64,000 nucleotides of DNA. Origin: Micropruina glycogenica. GTDB lineage: Bacteria > Actinomycetota > Actinomycetes > Propionibacteriales > Propionibacteriaceae. This document shows positions 16,834 to 25,586 of this stretch, piece by piece. The position numbers were made by a program, and so were the translations under genes. The stretch lies in NCBI RefSeq assembly GCF_039524395.1, contig NZ_BAAAGO010000032.1; one strand, given 5' to 3'. Position 1 is the first letter of the stretch, and each line of letters starts with the position of its first letter. Below the pieces are notes generated by a model that was given only the letters and a program-made list of their open reading frames with translations, searched no databases and had not been told where the DNA came from.

Positions 16834-17631
16834 TCAGCCCCAGTAGGTGAAGAAGGTGTCCCAGGCCAGCTTGATCGCCAGGGCCCCGACCACCAGCAGA
16901 CAGACCTTGCGAATGAACGCGTTGCCGCGGGTCAGGGCGGTGCGGGCGCCGAGGTAGCCGCCGGTCAGGTTCGCCACCCCCATCGCCAGGCCGAGGCCCC
17001 ACAGAATGTTGCCGGTGATCGCGAACGCCACGATCGCGGACGCGTTGGTGGTGAGGTTCGCCAGTTTCGCCAGTGCGGTCGAGGCCAGAAAGTCGTGCCC
17101 GATCACGCTCACCAGGGCGAGCACGAAGAAGGTTCCGGTGCCGGGCCCGATGAAGCCGTCCCACAACCCCACCACCAGGCCGATGGCCGCCATGCGCAGT
17201 CGCGCGTCGTTGCCGGTGTGCTTCACCGCGGCGTGCAACCCGAGATTCGGCCGCCGCCACGTGTACCAACCCACGCTCACCACGGCGAACAGCACCAGCG
17301 GCGTGAAGTGCTGCCGGGGCAGAAAGTGGGTGAGCTGCGCCCCCGTCCACGACCCGATCGCCGCGGCGACCAGCAGCGGCCACGCCAGCCCCCAGTCGAC
17401 CTTGATGGTGCGCAGGTAGGTGAGGCTCGCGGTCAGCGTGCCCATGAACGACGGCAGCTTGTTCGTGCCCGCAATGGTGGCCACCGGGGTGTCGGGCGGC
17501 AGCCCGATCAGCAGTGCGGGCAACTGAATCAAGCCGCCCCCGCCCACCACCGCGTCGATCCAACCCGCCAGAAAGGACGCCAGCACCAGCAATGCCAGGG
17601 TGAGCAGGGGCAGCTCCAGGCCCGCGGTCAT
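16834..17631 (-). CDS. TauE/SafE (TSUP) family membrane exporter
   Basis: 265 residues with about eight transmembrane helices. Family signs: GWIDAVVGGGGLIQLPALL near the N-terminus and GLVVGLWDGFIGPGTGTFF in the middle, the duplicated glycine-rich half motif of sulfite/sulfonate/organic-anion exporters. Its ATG overlaps the last base of the proS stop, so it is translationally coupled to proS. Substrate cannot be told. Confidence 0.9.
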   Translation of the reverse strand: MTAGLELPLLTLALLVLASFLAGWIDAVVGGGGLIQLPALLIGLPPDTPVATIAGTNKLPSFMGTLTASLTYLRTIKVDWGLAWPLLVAAAIGSWTGAQLTHFLPRQHFTPLVLFAVVSVGWYTWRRPNLGLHAAVKHTGNDARLRMAAIGLVVGLWDGFIGPGTGTFFVLALVSVIGHDFLASTALAKLANLTTNASAIVAFAITGNILWGLGLAMGVANLTGGYLGARTALTRGNAFIRKVCLLVVGALAIKLAWDTFFTYWG

Positions 17632-19388
17632 CAGGACAGCAGCAGCGCGACCAGCGCCTCGGTCGCTCCGTGCACCGACAACTCGGACCGCTCGCCGCTG
17701 GCGCGGTCGCGCACCTCGATCAGGCCGTCGGCCAGGCCCCGTCCGACCACCACGGCCGTCGGGACGCCCAGAATCTCGGCGTCGGTGAACTTCACCCCTG
17801 GGCTCGCCTTACGGTCGTCGAGCAGCACGTCGATGCCGGCCGCCGACAACTCCATGGCCAGCTTCTCGGCGAACTCGACCACCGCGGAGTCCTTGCCGGT
17901 GGCCAGAATCTGCACGTCGAACGGCGCCAGTTCGCGCGGCCACACCAGCCCGCGCTCGTCGGCGTGCGTCTCGGCCACTGCGGCAACGGCCCGCGAGACT
18001 CCGACGCCGTAGGAGCCCATGGTGACCGTGACCAGCTTGCCCTGCTCGTTGAGCACCTTCAGGCCGAGCGCTTCGGCGTACTTGCGGCCGAGCTGAAAGA
18101 TGTGGCCCATCTCGATGCCGCGGGCCAGCGACAGGGGGCCCGAGCCGTCGGGCGACGGGTCGCCCTCGCGCACCTCGGCCACGTCGATCACGCCGTCGGG
18201 GCTGAAGTCGCGGCCGGCGACCAGGTCGATCACGTGCGTGTCGTAGGAGTTGGCGCCGGTCACCCAGCGGGTGCCGGTGACCACCCGGGGGTCGACCAGA
18301 TAGCGCACCCCGCTGACCGACTTCTCCCCTAGCGCCTCGGGCCCGATGTAGCCCTTCTTGAGAGCGGGGTTGGCGGCGAAGTCGTCGTCGAGGAACGGCA
18401 GCACCTCGGCCGGCTCGACCGCCGCTTCGAGGCGTTTCATATCGACCTCGCGGTCGCCGGGCAGGCCGATCGCCAGGATCGTCCGCTTGCCCCCCGGGTA
18501 CACCAAGTGAAAGACCACGTTCTTCAGCGTGTCGGCGCCCGTCCAGGGCCGGTCATCGCGCGGGTACTCGGCGTTCACCCGGTCGACCAGGGTGGCGATG
18601 GTGGGTGTGTCGGGGGTCGGAACGCGCCGCGCGGCGGGGGCGTCGGCGAAGTCGAGCGGCTCGGGCGCCGGCACCGTGACCGCTTCGACGTTGGCCGCGT
18701 AGCCGCCGGGCGAGCGCACGAAGGTGTCTTCGCCCGAATCGGCGATCGCCAGGAACTCCTCGGACGCCGACCCGCCCATCGCACCTGAGGTGGCCTTGAC
18801 GATCACGAACTCGAGCCCGAGCCGGTTCATGATCGCGATGTAGGCCTCACGATGCCGCTGGTACGAGGCGTCCAGGCCCGCGTCGTCGACGTCGAAGCTG
18901 TAGCTGTCTTTCATCACGAACTCGCGGCCGCGCAGAATGCCGGCCCGGGGCCGGGCCTCGTCGCGGTACTTGGTCTGAATCTGGTACAGGCTCAGCGGCA
19001 GGTCTTTGTACGAGCTGTAGAGGTCTTTCACCAGCAGGGTGAACATCTCTTCGTGGGTGGGCCCGAGCAGAAAGTCGTTGCCGCGGCGGTCTTGCAGCCG
19101 AAACAGGTTCTGCCCGTACTCGGTCCAGCGGTTCGTCGCTTCGTAGGGCTCACGCGGCAGCAGCGCGGGAAAGCGGACCTCTTGGGCGCCGATGGCGTCC
19201 ATCTCTTCGCGGACGATGCGCTCGACCTTGGCGAGCACCTTCAGGCCCAGCGGCAGCCAGCTGTAGATGCCCGGGGCTGCGCGCCGAATGTAGCCGGCGC
19301 GAACCAGCCAGCGGTGGCTGGCCACCTCGGCGTCGGCCGGATCCTCACGCAGGGTGCGGACGAACAGCGTGGACAGACGGGTGATCAC
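17631..19388 (-). CDS. proS: Prolyl-tRNA synthetase
   Basis: Charges tRNA-Pro. 585 residues, the bacterial type with a YbaK-like editing insertion between class II motifs 2 and 3. Recognisable parts: ASHRWLVRAGYIRRAAPGIY, FPALLPREPYEATNRW, FLLGPTHEEMFT (motif 2 region), ARPRAGILRGREFVMKDSYS, and the C-terminal anticodon-binding domain with LLDDRKASPGVKF. GTG 19388 was chosen since the family starts ITRLSTLFVRT; the frame stays open to 20120 by chance. Its end overlaps the TSUP gene. Confidence 0.97.
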   Translation of the reverse strand: MITRLSTLFVRTLREDPADAEVASHRWLVRAGYIRRAAPGIYSWLPLGLKVLAKVERIVREEMDAIGAQEVRFPALLPREPYEATNRWTEYGQNLFRLQDRRGNDFLLGPTHEEMFTLLVKDLYSSYKDLPLSLYQIQTKYRDEARPRAGILRGREFVMKDSYSFDVDDAGLDASYQRHREAYIAIMNRLGLEFVIVKATSGAMGGSASEEFLAIADSGEDTFVRSPGGYAANVEAVTVPAPEPLDFADAPAARRVPTPDTPTIATLVDRVNAEYPRDDRPWTGADTLKNVVFHLVYPGGKRTILAIGLPGDREVDMKRLEAAVEPAEVLPFLDDDFAANPALKKGYIGPEALGEKSVSGVRYLVDPRVVTGTRWVTGANSYDTHVIDLVAGRDFSPDGVIDVAEVREGDPSPDGSGPLSLARGIEMGHIFQLGRKYAEALGLKVLNEQGKLVTVTMGSYGVGVSRAVAAVAETHADERGLVWPRELAPFDVQILATGKDSAVVEFAEKLAMELSAAGIDVLLDDRKASPGVKFTDAEILGVPTAVVVGRGLADGLIEVRDRASGERSELSVHGATEALVALLLS

Positions 19389-19452
19389 GTCGTTGGGGAC
19401 CTCTCTTGACGAACGAGCAGGGGCCAGCCTAATGGCAGCGCCGTGGTGAAAT

Positions 19453-19471
19453 GAGGGCCACTTCGGCCCTC
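19453..19471 (+). promoter_or_regulatory. Hairpin abutting the antiporter ribosome-binding site
   Basis: Perfect 7-bp arms GAGGGCC / GGCCCTC around a five-base loop, ending one base before the GGGAGG Shine-Dalgarno of the antiporter gene. It could affect translation initiation; only the structure is seen. Confidence 0.45.
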
Positions 19472-19482
19472 GGGAGGTCTTG

Positions 19483-21342
19483 ATGGAAGTTCTGCTGCTC
19501 GTGGTGGGCTGCGTCAGCACCGTGCTGCTGGTCACGGCGCTGTGTCGCCGGCTGCCCATTCCGGCGCCCCTGCTGCTGCTTCTGGTCGGCGCGGTGGTGT
19601 CGTACGAGCCGTGGTTTCCGCTGCCCGAACTGACCGCCGAGATGGCGCTGTTCGGCTTTCTGCCACCGCTGCTGTACGCGGCGGCCGTGAACACCTCGCT
19701 GGTCGACTTCAGGGCGAACCTCAAGGCGATCGGGTGGTTGTCGATCGGGTTCGTGCTGTTCTGCGCCGTCGGTGTGGCGCTGGTGATCATGGGGCTGCTG
19801 CCGGTGCCGTTCGCCGCCGCGTTCGCCGTGGGGGCCATCGTGGCGCCGCCCGACGCCGTTGCCGCCGTCGCCGTGGCGCGCAGCGCGGGGTTGCCGCGAC
19901 GCGTGGTGACGATTCTCGAAGGCGAGTCGCTGCTCAACGACGCCACCGCGCTGGTGTCGTTGCGCACCGCCGTGGCCGCCCTGGGTGCCGCGGTGACGTT
20001 CTGGGAGGTCGGGCAAGACTTCCTGTTGGCCGTGATCGTCGGGCCGTTGGCCGGTTTCGTGGTGGCCAAACTGTCGATCTGGCTGTTCCGGGTGATCACC
20101 GAGCCGGTGATGAGCACCACGCTGACGTTTCTGATTCCGTTCGCCGCCTACGCCCTGGCCGAGACCTTTCACGCCTCGGGCGTTCTGGCGGTGGTGGTGG
20201 CCGGCTTGATGGTGGGCCACGTCACCCCCACCATGCATTCGGCGACGGCCCGGGTATCGACCTGGTTGAACTGGACGACCATTCAGTACGTACTCGAGAA
20301 CACGGTCTTTCTGCTGATCGGCCTACACACCCACGAGGTGCTCGCGGCAGCGTCGGAGTACCCGGTGTCGAACCTGACCATCGTGCTGGCGTCGCTGGCG
20401 GTACTGGTGAGCGTGATCGGGCTGCGCATCGTGTACGTGATGGTGGTGCGGCCGTTTCTCAGCCCTCGACTTCACCCCTTGTCGTGGCAGGAAGGGCTGA
20501 TCATTTCGTGGGCCGGCATGCGCGGCGTCGTCACCCTGGCCGCTGCCCTGACGCTGCCCGCCGAGACCCCGCTGCGCCCCGTGCTGCTGCTGATCGCCCT
20601 GGTGACGGTGGCCGGCACCCTGCTGATTCACGGGCTCACCCTGCCGTGGCTGACCCGGCGGTTGGGCGTGCGCGGCCCCGACCCGCGCGAGGACGCCCTG
20701 CAAGAGGCGATGGTCACCCAGCGCTCGATCAACGCGGGCATGGACGCGTTGAAGAACGCCGCCGAACCCGGTGACCAAGAGCTGGTCAAGCGCCTGAAGG
20801 CCACCGCCAAACAGCGCATCGACCTGGCGTGGGAGCGGCTGGGGCAGGACGACCGCAACGAGACCCGCGGCAGGGCGTACCGGCGGCTGCGGCTGGCCGG
20901 CATCGCCGGCGAGCGCGAGAAGCTGCTCGAGATTCGCGACCGCGGCTTCGCCGATCACGAAGTGCTCAGTTCGCTGCTCAGTGAGCTCGACGTCGAAGAG
21001 GCGACCCTCGAGAACCGCGAGAACCGCGAGCGAGAGGTGCGCGAAGCCCCAGCCCGACCCGACGGCGACGCGCCCTGCGTCCACCTGGGCCAGGTGCCGG
21101 CCGAGGTCGACTTCGAGGCGCACGGCGAGTGCGAGGACTGCGTGCGGCTGGGGCTCGAACCGGTCGAGTTACGCATGTGCCTGGATTGCGGGCACATCGC
21201 GTGCTGCGATTCGTCGGTGGGCAAGCACGCCACCCAGCACTTCAGAACGACCGGTCACCCGGTGATGCGCTCGATCGAGCCCGGCGAGCACTGGCGCTGG
21301 TGCTACGTCGACCAGTTGCACGACGAGGGCCTCAGCGACTGA
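19483..21342 (+). CDS. Na+/H+ antiporter with C-terminal UBP zinc finger
   Basis: 619 residues. Residues 1-410 form a CPA1-type cation/proton antiporter with about 12 helices; the ion-binding signature appears as GAIVAPPDAVAAVAVA and GESLLNDATALV. A cytosolic helical linker follows (about 420-530), then a UBP-type zinc finger at about 535-610 with Cys/His pairs (CVHLG, CEDCVRLG, CLDCGHIACCD, HATQHFRTTGHP). This fusion is known in actinobacteria; the finger's ligand is unclear. ATG 19483 has GGGAGG five bases upstream. It is divergent from proS. Confidence 0.93.
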   Translation: MEVLLLVVGCVSTVLLVTALCRRLPIPAPLLLLLVGAVVSYEPWFPLPELTAEMALFGFLPPLLYAAAVNTSLVDFRANLKAIGWLSIGFVLFCAVGVALVIMGLLPVPFAAAFAVGAIVAPPDAVAAVAVARSAGLPRRVVTILEGESLLNDATALVSLRTAVAALGAAVTFWEVGQDFLLAVIVGPLAGFVVAKLSIWLFRVITEPVMSTTLTFLIPFAAYALAETFHASGVLAVVVAGLMVGHVTPTMHSATARVSTWLNWTTIQYVLENTVFLLIGLHTHEVLAAASEYPVSNLTIVLASLAVLVSVIGLRIVYVMVVRPFLSPRLHPLSWQEGLIISWAGMRGVVTLAAALTLPAETPLRPVLLLIALVTVAGTLLIHGLTLPWLTRRLGVRGPDPREDALQEAMVTQRSINAGMDALKNAAEPGDQELVKRLKATAKQRIDLAWERLGQDDRNETRGRAYRRLRLAGIAGEREKLLEIRDRGFADHEVLSSLLSELDVEEATLENRENREREVREAPARPDGDAPCVHLGQVPAEVDFEAHGECEDCVRLGLEPVELRMCLDCGHIACCDSSVGKHATQHFRTTGHPVMRSIEPGEHWRWCYVDQLHDEGLSD

Positions 21343-22626
21343 TCAGTAGAACGTGACCGACACCTTCGACGACCCGATCAGGGCCGACACGCCCTGAAGC
21401 TTCACGTCCTTGAACCAGTAGCGGCCCGACACCCGGGCGTCGCGGGCGTAGAAGTGCACGGTGGCGGCCGACTTGGCCTCAGCCAGACCAGGCGCCACCA
21501 GCTTGAACTTCGCGCTGCTCCACTTGGCGCCGCTCTTCTTGGTCCACTTGATCGAACTGGTGATCAGTTTCACGCCCGATCGGCTGCGAACCCCGAAGCC
21601 GCAGCCCGACGGCCTGAGCGAGTGCGACTTCAGACACGCCTTCCATTTGGCGTTCGCCGCCTTGACGATGGCGCTCTTGCCGGCCGAACTCAGGCCGACC
21701 GTTCGCGAGTCGGGGGTGACGTCTTCGGTGTCGCTCACCGCCATGCTGACGGTGCCGATCGAGTAGTACTTGTTCACCGGCGTCACCGGGTACACGCCCG
21801 GAAACACCGACACCACGTCACCGGTGGGACGCACGCCCGCCAGCTTCAGCGGCACGTCGGCCATCGCTGCCAGTTCGACCTCGGCCGCCACCTGCGCCAT
21901 GCGGTACTGGCCGCCCACGTTGGTGACCGCGAAGGTGGCCGTGACCGGTTTGCCGTTCAGGCTGTAGGTAGCCGTCACGCTGGTGGCCTGGCCGGCCACG
22001 TCGGGCACCGAGATGTCGGTGAGCTTGCCGGCGGTGGTCTTGGCGAGCACGGCGTCGGTGAGCAACGTGGTGTCGGTGGGCGCGGTCGCAGCCAGGCTCA
22101 ACGCCGTGGCCGAATCGCCGCTGCCGAGCGCCCGCAGGTAGGCGCTGACCACGTCGGACGCCTTGGCGGTGGCCACGGTGGGGGTCGACAGTCCGCTGGT
22201 CGACACCGTCGGAGCGGGTGCGGGGTTCGGCCGGCCGAGCGCGTACACGGTGCCGCCGATCAGGGCCACGCCCACCACGCCGCCCACCACGCCGAGCACC
22301 GCCTTGTTCGACTTCTTGGGGGACTGATTCTGGCCCTGCGCCGGCGGGTAACCCCACGGCTGCTGCGGACCGCCCTGGCCATATTGGGGTTGCGCGGCGT
22401 AGTGCGGCTGAGTCGGGTACTGCTGCTGGCCGTATGGCGTCGGCTGACCAGGTGCACCGCTCCAGGCCGGTGGCGGCTGCTGGCCGGGATTCTGCTGACC
22501 CCAGCCGGCTTGCTGGCCGGCCGGCGGGTACTGCTGCCCACCGCTCTGCCACGACCCGCCCTGCGGGCCCTGTTGATTGCCGAAGCCCGGGCCGCCGTTG
22601 CCCGGAAATGATCCGTTGTTGCTCAC
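21343..22626 (-). CDS. Pro/Gln-rich membrane-anchored protein, unknown function
   Basis: 427 residues: 1-105 are a Gly/Gln/Pro/Tyr-rich cytoplasmic tail with repeated QQ, PPA and YGQ motifs; one transmembrane helix at about 110-130 (AVLGVVGGVVGVALIGGTVY); then an extracellular part starting with a nuclear-transport-factor-2-like domain (VVSAYLRALGSGDSATALSLA) and ending in a beta-rich domain (TVHFYARDARVSG). The layout is common for actinobacterial envelope proteins. It ends directly against the antiporter gene's stop. No enzyme motif is visible. Confidence 0.8.
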   Translation of the reverse strand: MSNNGSFPGNGGPGFGNQQGPQGGSWQSGGQQYPPAGQQAGWGQQNPGQQPPPAWSGAPGQPTPYGQQQYPTQPHYAAQPQYGQGGPQQPWGYPPAQGQNQSPKKSNKAVLGVVGGVVGVALIGGTVYALGRPNPAPAPTVSTSGLSTPTVATAKASDVVSAYLRALGSGDSATALSLAATAPTDTTLLTDAVLAKTTAGKLTDISVPDVAGQATSVTATYSLNGKPVTATFAVTNVGGQYRMAQVAAEVELAAMADVPLKLAGVRPTGDVVSVFPGVYPVTPVNKYYSIGTVSMAVSDTEDVTPDSRTVGLSSAGKSAIVKAANAKWKACLKSHSLRPSGCGFGVRSRSGVKLITSSIKWTKKSGAKWSSAKFKLVAPGLAEAKSAATVHFYARDARVSGRYWFKDVKLQGVSALIGSSKVSVTFY

Positions 22627-22708
22627 TGGTGTTTCCTTTCCCCCGTGCCCGCGATTCTACGGGGTGCGCCGGTCAGCTCCAGCAGGGCCGGGCGCTACGA
22701 TCGCCGCC

Positions 22709-23086
22709 ATGAGCGACGAGGCGGGCCAGCGACGTTGGCCGGCGTGGGTGTACGGCGTGGGCGACGATCCGGACCCCCGGTTCAGCCTCGCCAATGAGCG
22801 CACCTTTCTTGCTTGGATCCGCACCGGCCTGGCCTTCGTCACCGCCGGGCTGGGCATCTCGGCGCTCGCCCACTTCGCCCCCGCCACCGGTGCCCGGTTC
22901 ATCGCGGCCGCGGTGGTGCTGCTCTGTTGCGGCGTGCTGTGCGGGGTCACCGGCCTGACTCGTTGGGCTCGCAATGAACGGTCGATGCGGCTCGGGGTCG
23001 CCCTGGCCCGTCCGTCGGTGCTGCCGATGCTCACCGTCATTCTGCTGCTCATCGCCGGCCTGGCCGCGTTCGCGCTGTTGAGCTGA
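22709..23086 (+). CDS. DUF202 (YidH-like) membrane protein
   Basis: 125 residues with three transmembrane helices. The DUF202 signature DPRFSLANERTFLAWIRTGL precedes helix 1. ATG 22709 is the family start; the longer frame to 22577 is antisense to the neighbouring gene. It overlaps a second DUF202 gene by a TGATG junction, a pair seen in many actinobacteria. Function unknown. Confidence 0.9.
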   Translation: MSDEAGQRRWPAWVYGVGDDPDPRFSLANERTFLAWIRTGLAFVTAGLGISALAHFAPATGARFIAAAVVLLCCGVLCGVTGLTRWARNERSMRLGVALARPSVLPMLTVILLLIAGLAAFALLS

Positions 23087-23427
23087 TGACGTCCGACCAG
23101 CACCAACATGCGCCGTGGGACAGCGGGCTGCAGGCCGAGCGCACCTCGCTGTCGTGGCAGCGGGTGAATCTGGCCGGCCTGGCGTGCGGCCTGGTCAGCG
23201 CACGGTTGTTGATCGAGACGCACCCCCTGGCGGGCTATTCGCTCGCGGTGCTCACCGCCGTGGGCGCCTGCCTGCTCGCGTTTCTGCACGGTGGACGGCT
23301 GCAGCGCGCGACGGCCGCCCTGCGCGCCGGGGTTCCCCTGCCGGACGGCCGCATACATGTGCTGTTGGTCGTGCTGCTGATACTCGGCGCCGCCGGCGGA
23401 CTCATCTCGGTGCTTGCGTACGCGTGA
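23086..23427 (+). CDS. DUF202 membrane protein, second of a pair
   Basis: 113 residues, three transmembrane helices, with the shorter signature GLQAERTSLSWQRVNL. Its ATG shares one base with the upstream stop, so translation is coupled. The two DUF202 proteins probably work together or as a heteromer; that is inference. Confidence 0.88.
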   Translation: MTSDQHQHAPWDSGLQAERTSLSWQRVNLAGLACGLVSARLLIETHPLAGYSLAVLTAVGACLLAFLHGGRLQRATAALRAGVPLPDGRIHVLLVVLLILGAAGGLISVLAYA

Positions 23428-23435
23428 CACGAAAG

Positions 23436-23456
23436 TACTTTCCAAAGTGGAAAGTA
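23436..23456 (+). promoter_or_regulatory. Inverted-repeat operator in front of the YhfC operon
   Basis: TACTTTCC and GGAAAGTA form perfect 8-bp arms around a 5-base spacer, 17 bp before the ATG at 23474. It overlaps a plausible promoter: TTTCCA at 23440-23445 as -35 and TAAGTT at 23462 as -10, which would make the transcript nearly leaderless. The winged-helix regulator in the same operon is the obvious candidate to bind it. Confidence 0.65.
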
Positions 23457-23473
23457 GTTGCTAAGTTGGCGTC

Positions 23474-23896
23474 ATGGCTCAACTTGACCCCACGGAAGCC
23501 CTGGCGCAAGCGCAGCGGCTCGGCGCCCGCACCCAGCGCTCGGCACGCTGGCTGGCCAGGTACTACGTCATCTTCGGCATCGCCTCGATGTTGATCGCGC
23601 TGGGCTTCGGTCTGCTGCGTGGCCGCACCTGGGCGCTCGTGCTCTCCGGTGTCTGGCTGGTTCTGGTGCTCGGCATCTCGCTGTACAGCAGCCGTCAGCA
23701 GACCATGGTGCGTGGCGGCGGACGCATTCACGCCGGTGTGATGGCCGCCTGGACCGTCATTTGGGTGATCACCGTCACGGTCGGCGCCAGCAACGACCTG
23801 CCCTGGCCGTGGTGGCTGGCAGGAGGCGTCGGCATGTTGGCTTCGCCCCTGGTCGGCGCCTGGGTCGTGCTGCGCCGCACAGAGGCTGCGCAATGA
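23474..23896 (+). CDS. Small four-helix membrane protein
   Basis: 140 residues: a soluble N-terminal helix (EALAQAQRLGARTQRSAR) then four transmembrane helices in two hairpins. No catalytic motif is seen. Its stop overlaps the next gene's ATG by ATGA, so it is translated together with the winged-helix regulator. From context it may be a membrane partner or sensor for that regulator, but no family is recognised with certainty. Confidence 0.8.
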   Translation: MAQLDPTEALAQAQRLGARTQRSARWLARYYVIFGIASMLIALGFGLLRGRTWALVLSGVWLVLVLGISLYSSRQQTMVRGGGRIHAGVMAAWTVIWVITVTVGASNDLPWPWWLAGGVGMLASPLVGAWVVLRRTEAAQ

Positions 23897-24198
23897 GCAT
23901 CGACGAGAACTTCCACTCCCCCGTGCGGTTCGCGATCATGGCCAGCCTGGTGAGCGTCGACAAGGCCGAGTTCGCATTCGTGCGCGACGCCATCGAGGTG
24001 TCTGACTCGGTGTTGTCGAAGCAGGCCACCGCACTCGAAGCCGTCGGCTATCTGCAGATCATCAAGGGCCATGTGGGGCGCCGTCCTCGCACGTGGTTCG
24101 CTCTCACCCCGCAGGGTCGCGCAGCCTTTGCGGCACACCTGGAAGCCCTGCGGTCACTCGCCGAAGCGGCCGCCCACTACGCCGCCGGCCCGTCATAA
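23893..24198 (+). CDS. Winged-helix transcriptional regulator
   Basis: 101 residues, the size of a stand-alone winged-helix DNA-binding domain of the MarR-like type. Helix-turn-helix: EFAFVRDAIEVSDSVLSKQA; wing: YLQIIKGHVGRRPRTWFALT; C-terminal dimerisation helix AAFAAHLEALRSLAEAA. It probably represses its own operon through the inverted repeat at 23436-23456. It sits between the four-helix protein (overlapping) and the YhfC-like gene (42 bp). Confidence 0.88.
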   Translation: MSIDENFHSPVRFAIMASLVSVDKAEFAFVRDAIEVSDSVLSKQATALEAVGYLQIIKGHVGRRPRTWFALTPQGRAAFAAHLEALRSLAEAAAHYAAGPS

Positions 24199-24240
24199 CC
24201 CACCCCCACCCCTACCCACCCTGCACACCAAGGAGTCGTC

Positions 24241-24993
24241 ATGTTGCTGAACCCTGCCCAAATGCTGGCCATCGCCGTTGAGTTGCTGTTGATGATCGTG
24301 CTGCCGATCGTGCTGCTCACCCTCTGGTGCCGGCGCACCCGTGTGCCGTGGACGGCGCCGCTGATCGCCGCCGGGTGCTACCTGCTGAACCTGGCGGTCA
24401 ACGTGCCGCTCACCGTGATGGTGTACCCCTCGCTGAACCTGCCGCCGGTGTTGCTGCTGGCCCTGACCGCCCTGACCTACGGGGTGTGCGAAGAGCTCGC
24501 CCGCTGGCTGTCGTTTCGGCTCGGGTCGCTACGCCGGCACCGCGACGGCGACGGTGCGATCTCAGCCGGCCTCGGCCACGGGGGCGCCGAGTCGGTGCTG
24601 TTCGGCCTGTCGTACGCGGCCGGCACGGTGGCTGCCCTGTTCGCCCCGGACGCCCTGCCGCAGGCCACTCGCGACGCCCTGGCCGGCGCCAGTCCCTGGG
24701 TGTTCGTCGGCACCGGTCTCGACCGCCTGCCCGCCCTGGCCGGGCACCTGGTGTTCGCGCTACTGATCGTGCTGGCCTACCGGCGCGGGGTGAAGTTCCT
24801 GCTCATCGCCATCGCCGCGCACGCCGCCCTGGACTTCTCGATGTTCATGCTGCGCGACCACGCTGCCCTGCCGGTGTTCATCGCGGCGTGGGCTGCGGCG
24901 GGCCTGCTGTGCCTGGTGCTCGCCCGGCGGCTGTACGGCTCGCTGCGCAGGCCCGCGCCCGAACCCGCTCCGGCTACGCCTGTCGCTGCGTGA
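24241..24993 (+). CDS. YhfC-family intramembrane protein, putative metalloprotease
   Basis: 250 residues, about seven transmembrane helices. Motifs in order: TYGVCEELARW with a Glu-Glu pair, GLGHGGAESVLFG, and IAAHAALDF; the EE, H and H/D residues inside helices are like those of CPBP/PrsW-type intramembrane proteases, and this arrangement is that of the YhfC family. AAGGAG lies seven bases upstream of ATG 24241. As third gene of the regulated operon it is the likely effector. Protease activity is inference. Confidence 0.85.
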   Translation: MLLNPAQMLAIAVELLLMIVLPIVLLTLWCRRTRVPWTAPLIAAGCYLLNLAVNVPLTVMVYPSLNLPPVLLLALTALTYGVCEELARWLSFRLGSLRRHRDGDGAISAGLGHGGAESVLFGLSYAAGTVAALFAPDALPQATRDALAGASPWVFVGTGLDRLPALAGHLVFALLIVLAYRRGVKFLLIAIAAHAALDFSMFMLRDHAALPVFIAAWAAAGLLCLVLARRLYGSLRRPAPEPAPATPVAA

Positions 24994-25026
24994 GACGCAC
25001 CACGTCACACAACGAAAGGCACTCTC

Positions 25027-25361
25027 ATGGCACGCAAGGTCATCGCCCACCTGTTCAGCAGCGTCAACGGGGTGACGAATCGCCCAACGAGTGGCAGTTC
25101 GACGCGGTCGGCCCCGAAGAGGGCGAGATGCTCGGCACCACGATCGCCACCGTCACCGACGCGGTGATGGGGCGCACCCTGTGGCAGGAATGGTCGGGTT
25201 TCTGGCCCAGCATGAACGACGGGTTCGCCGACTTCATCAACGCCGTACCCAAGCACGTGGCCACCTCGACGTTGACGAGTGACCTGCCGTGGAACAGCAC
25301 CGCCATCGACGGCGACCCGGTGGCTCACGTGCGAGCGCTGGCCAACACCGGCGCCGAGGGC
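25027..25361 (+). pseudogene. Broken RibD/dihydrofolate-reductase-like gene
   Basis: Starts well (ATG with GAAAGG upstream; ARKVIAHLFSSVNGV), then one base is lost near 25073 and the frame shifts: ESPNEWQFD, VTDAVMGRTLW, DLPWNSTAIDGDPVAHVRAL are all clear pieces of the RibD C-terminal reductase family but in another frame. Similarity ends at about GAEGD, well short of the normal C-terminus, where the sequence runs into the antisense stump of a MocR-type gene. Confidence 0.85.
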
Positions 25362-25505
25362 GATGCGCAGGTCGGCGGCAAGCTCGCGGCTGGTCGGTAG
25401 GCGCTCGCCGGGCACCAGCCGTCCGGTTCTGATCGCGTCGAGCAGTTGCCGATACAGCGCGCCCGTCCGCGTGCCTCTGGTGCCCGGCGACAACCGCAAC
25501 TGCAT
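25362..25505 (-). pseudogene. N-terminal stump of a GntR/MocR-type regulator
   Basis: 48 residues from ATG 25505 match the GntR winged helix of MocR-type regulators (GALYRQLLDAIRTGRLVPGE, then LPTSRELAADLRI). After that the frame enters the antisense of the reductase remnant. The whole aminotransferase-like effector domain is gone. It is divergent from the APC permease at 25587, the classical place of a MocR regulator, so that permease has probably lost its local regulator. Confidence 0.85.
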
Positions 25506-25586
25506 CGCCCCATCATACGGATTGGATCACTCAGAATGGGGCTGATTGGCACTTTCAACCGATCCAGCCTGCGGCCAGATCGAGGC

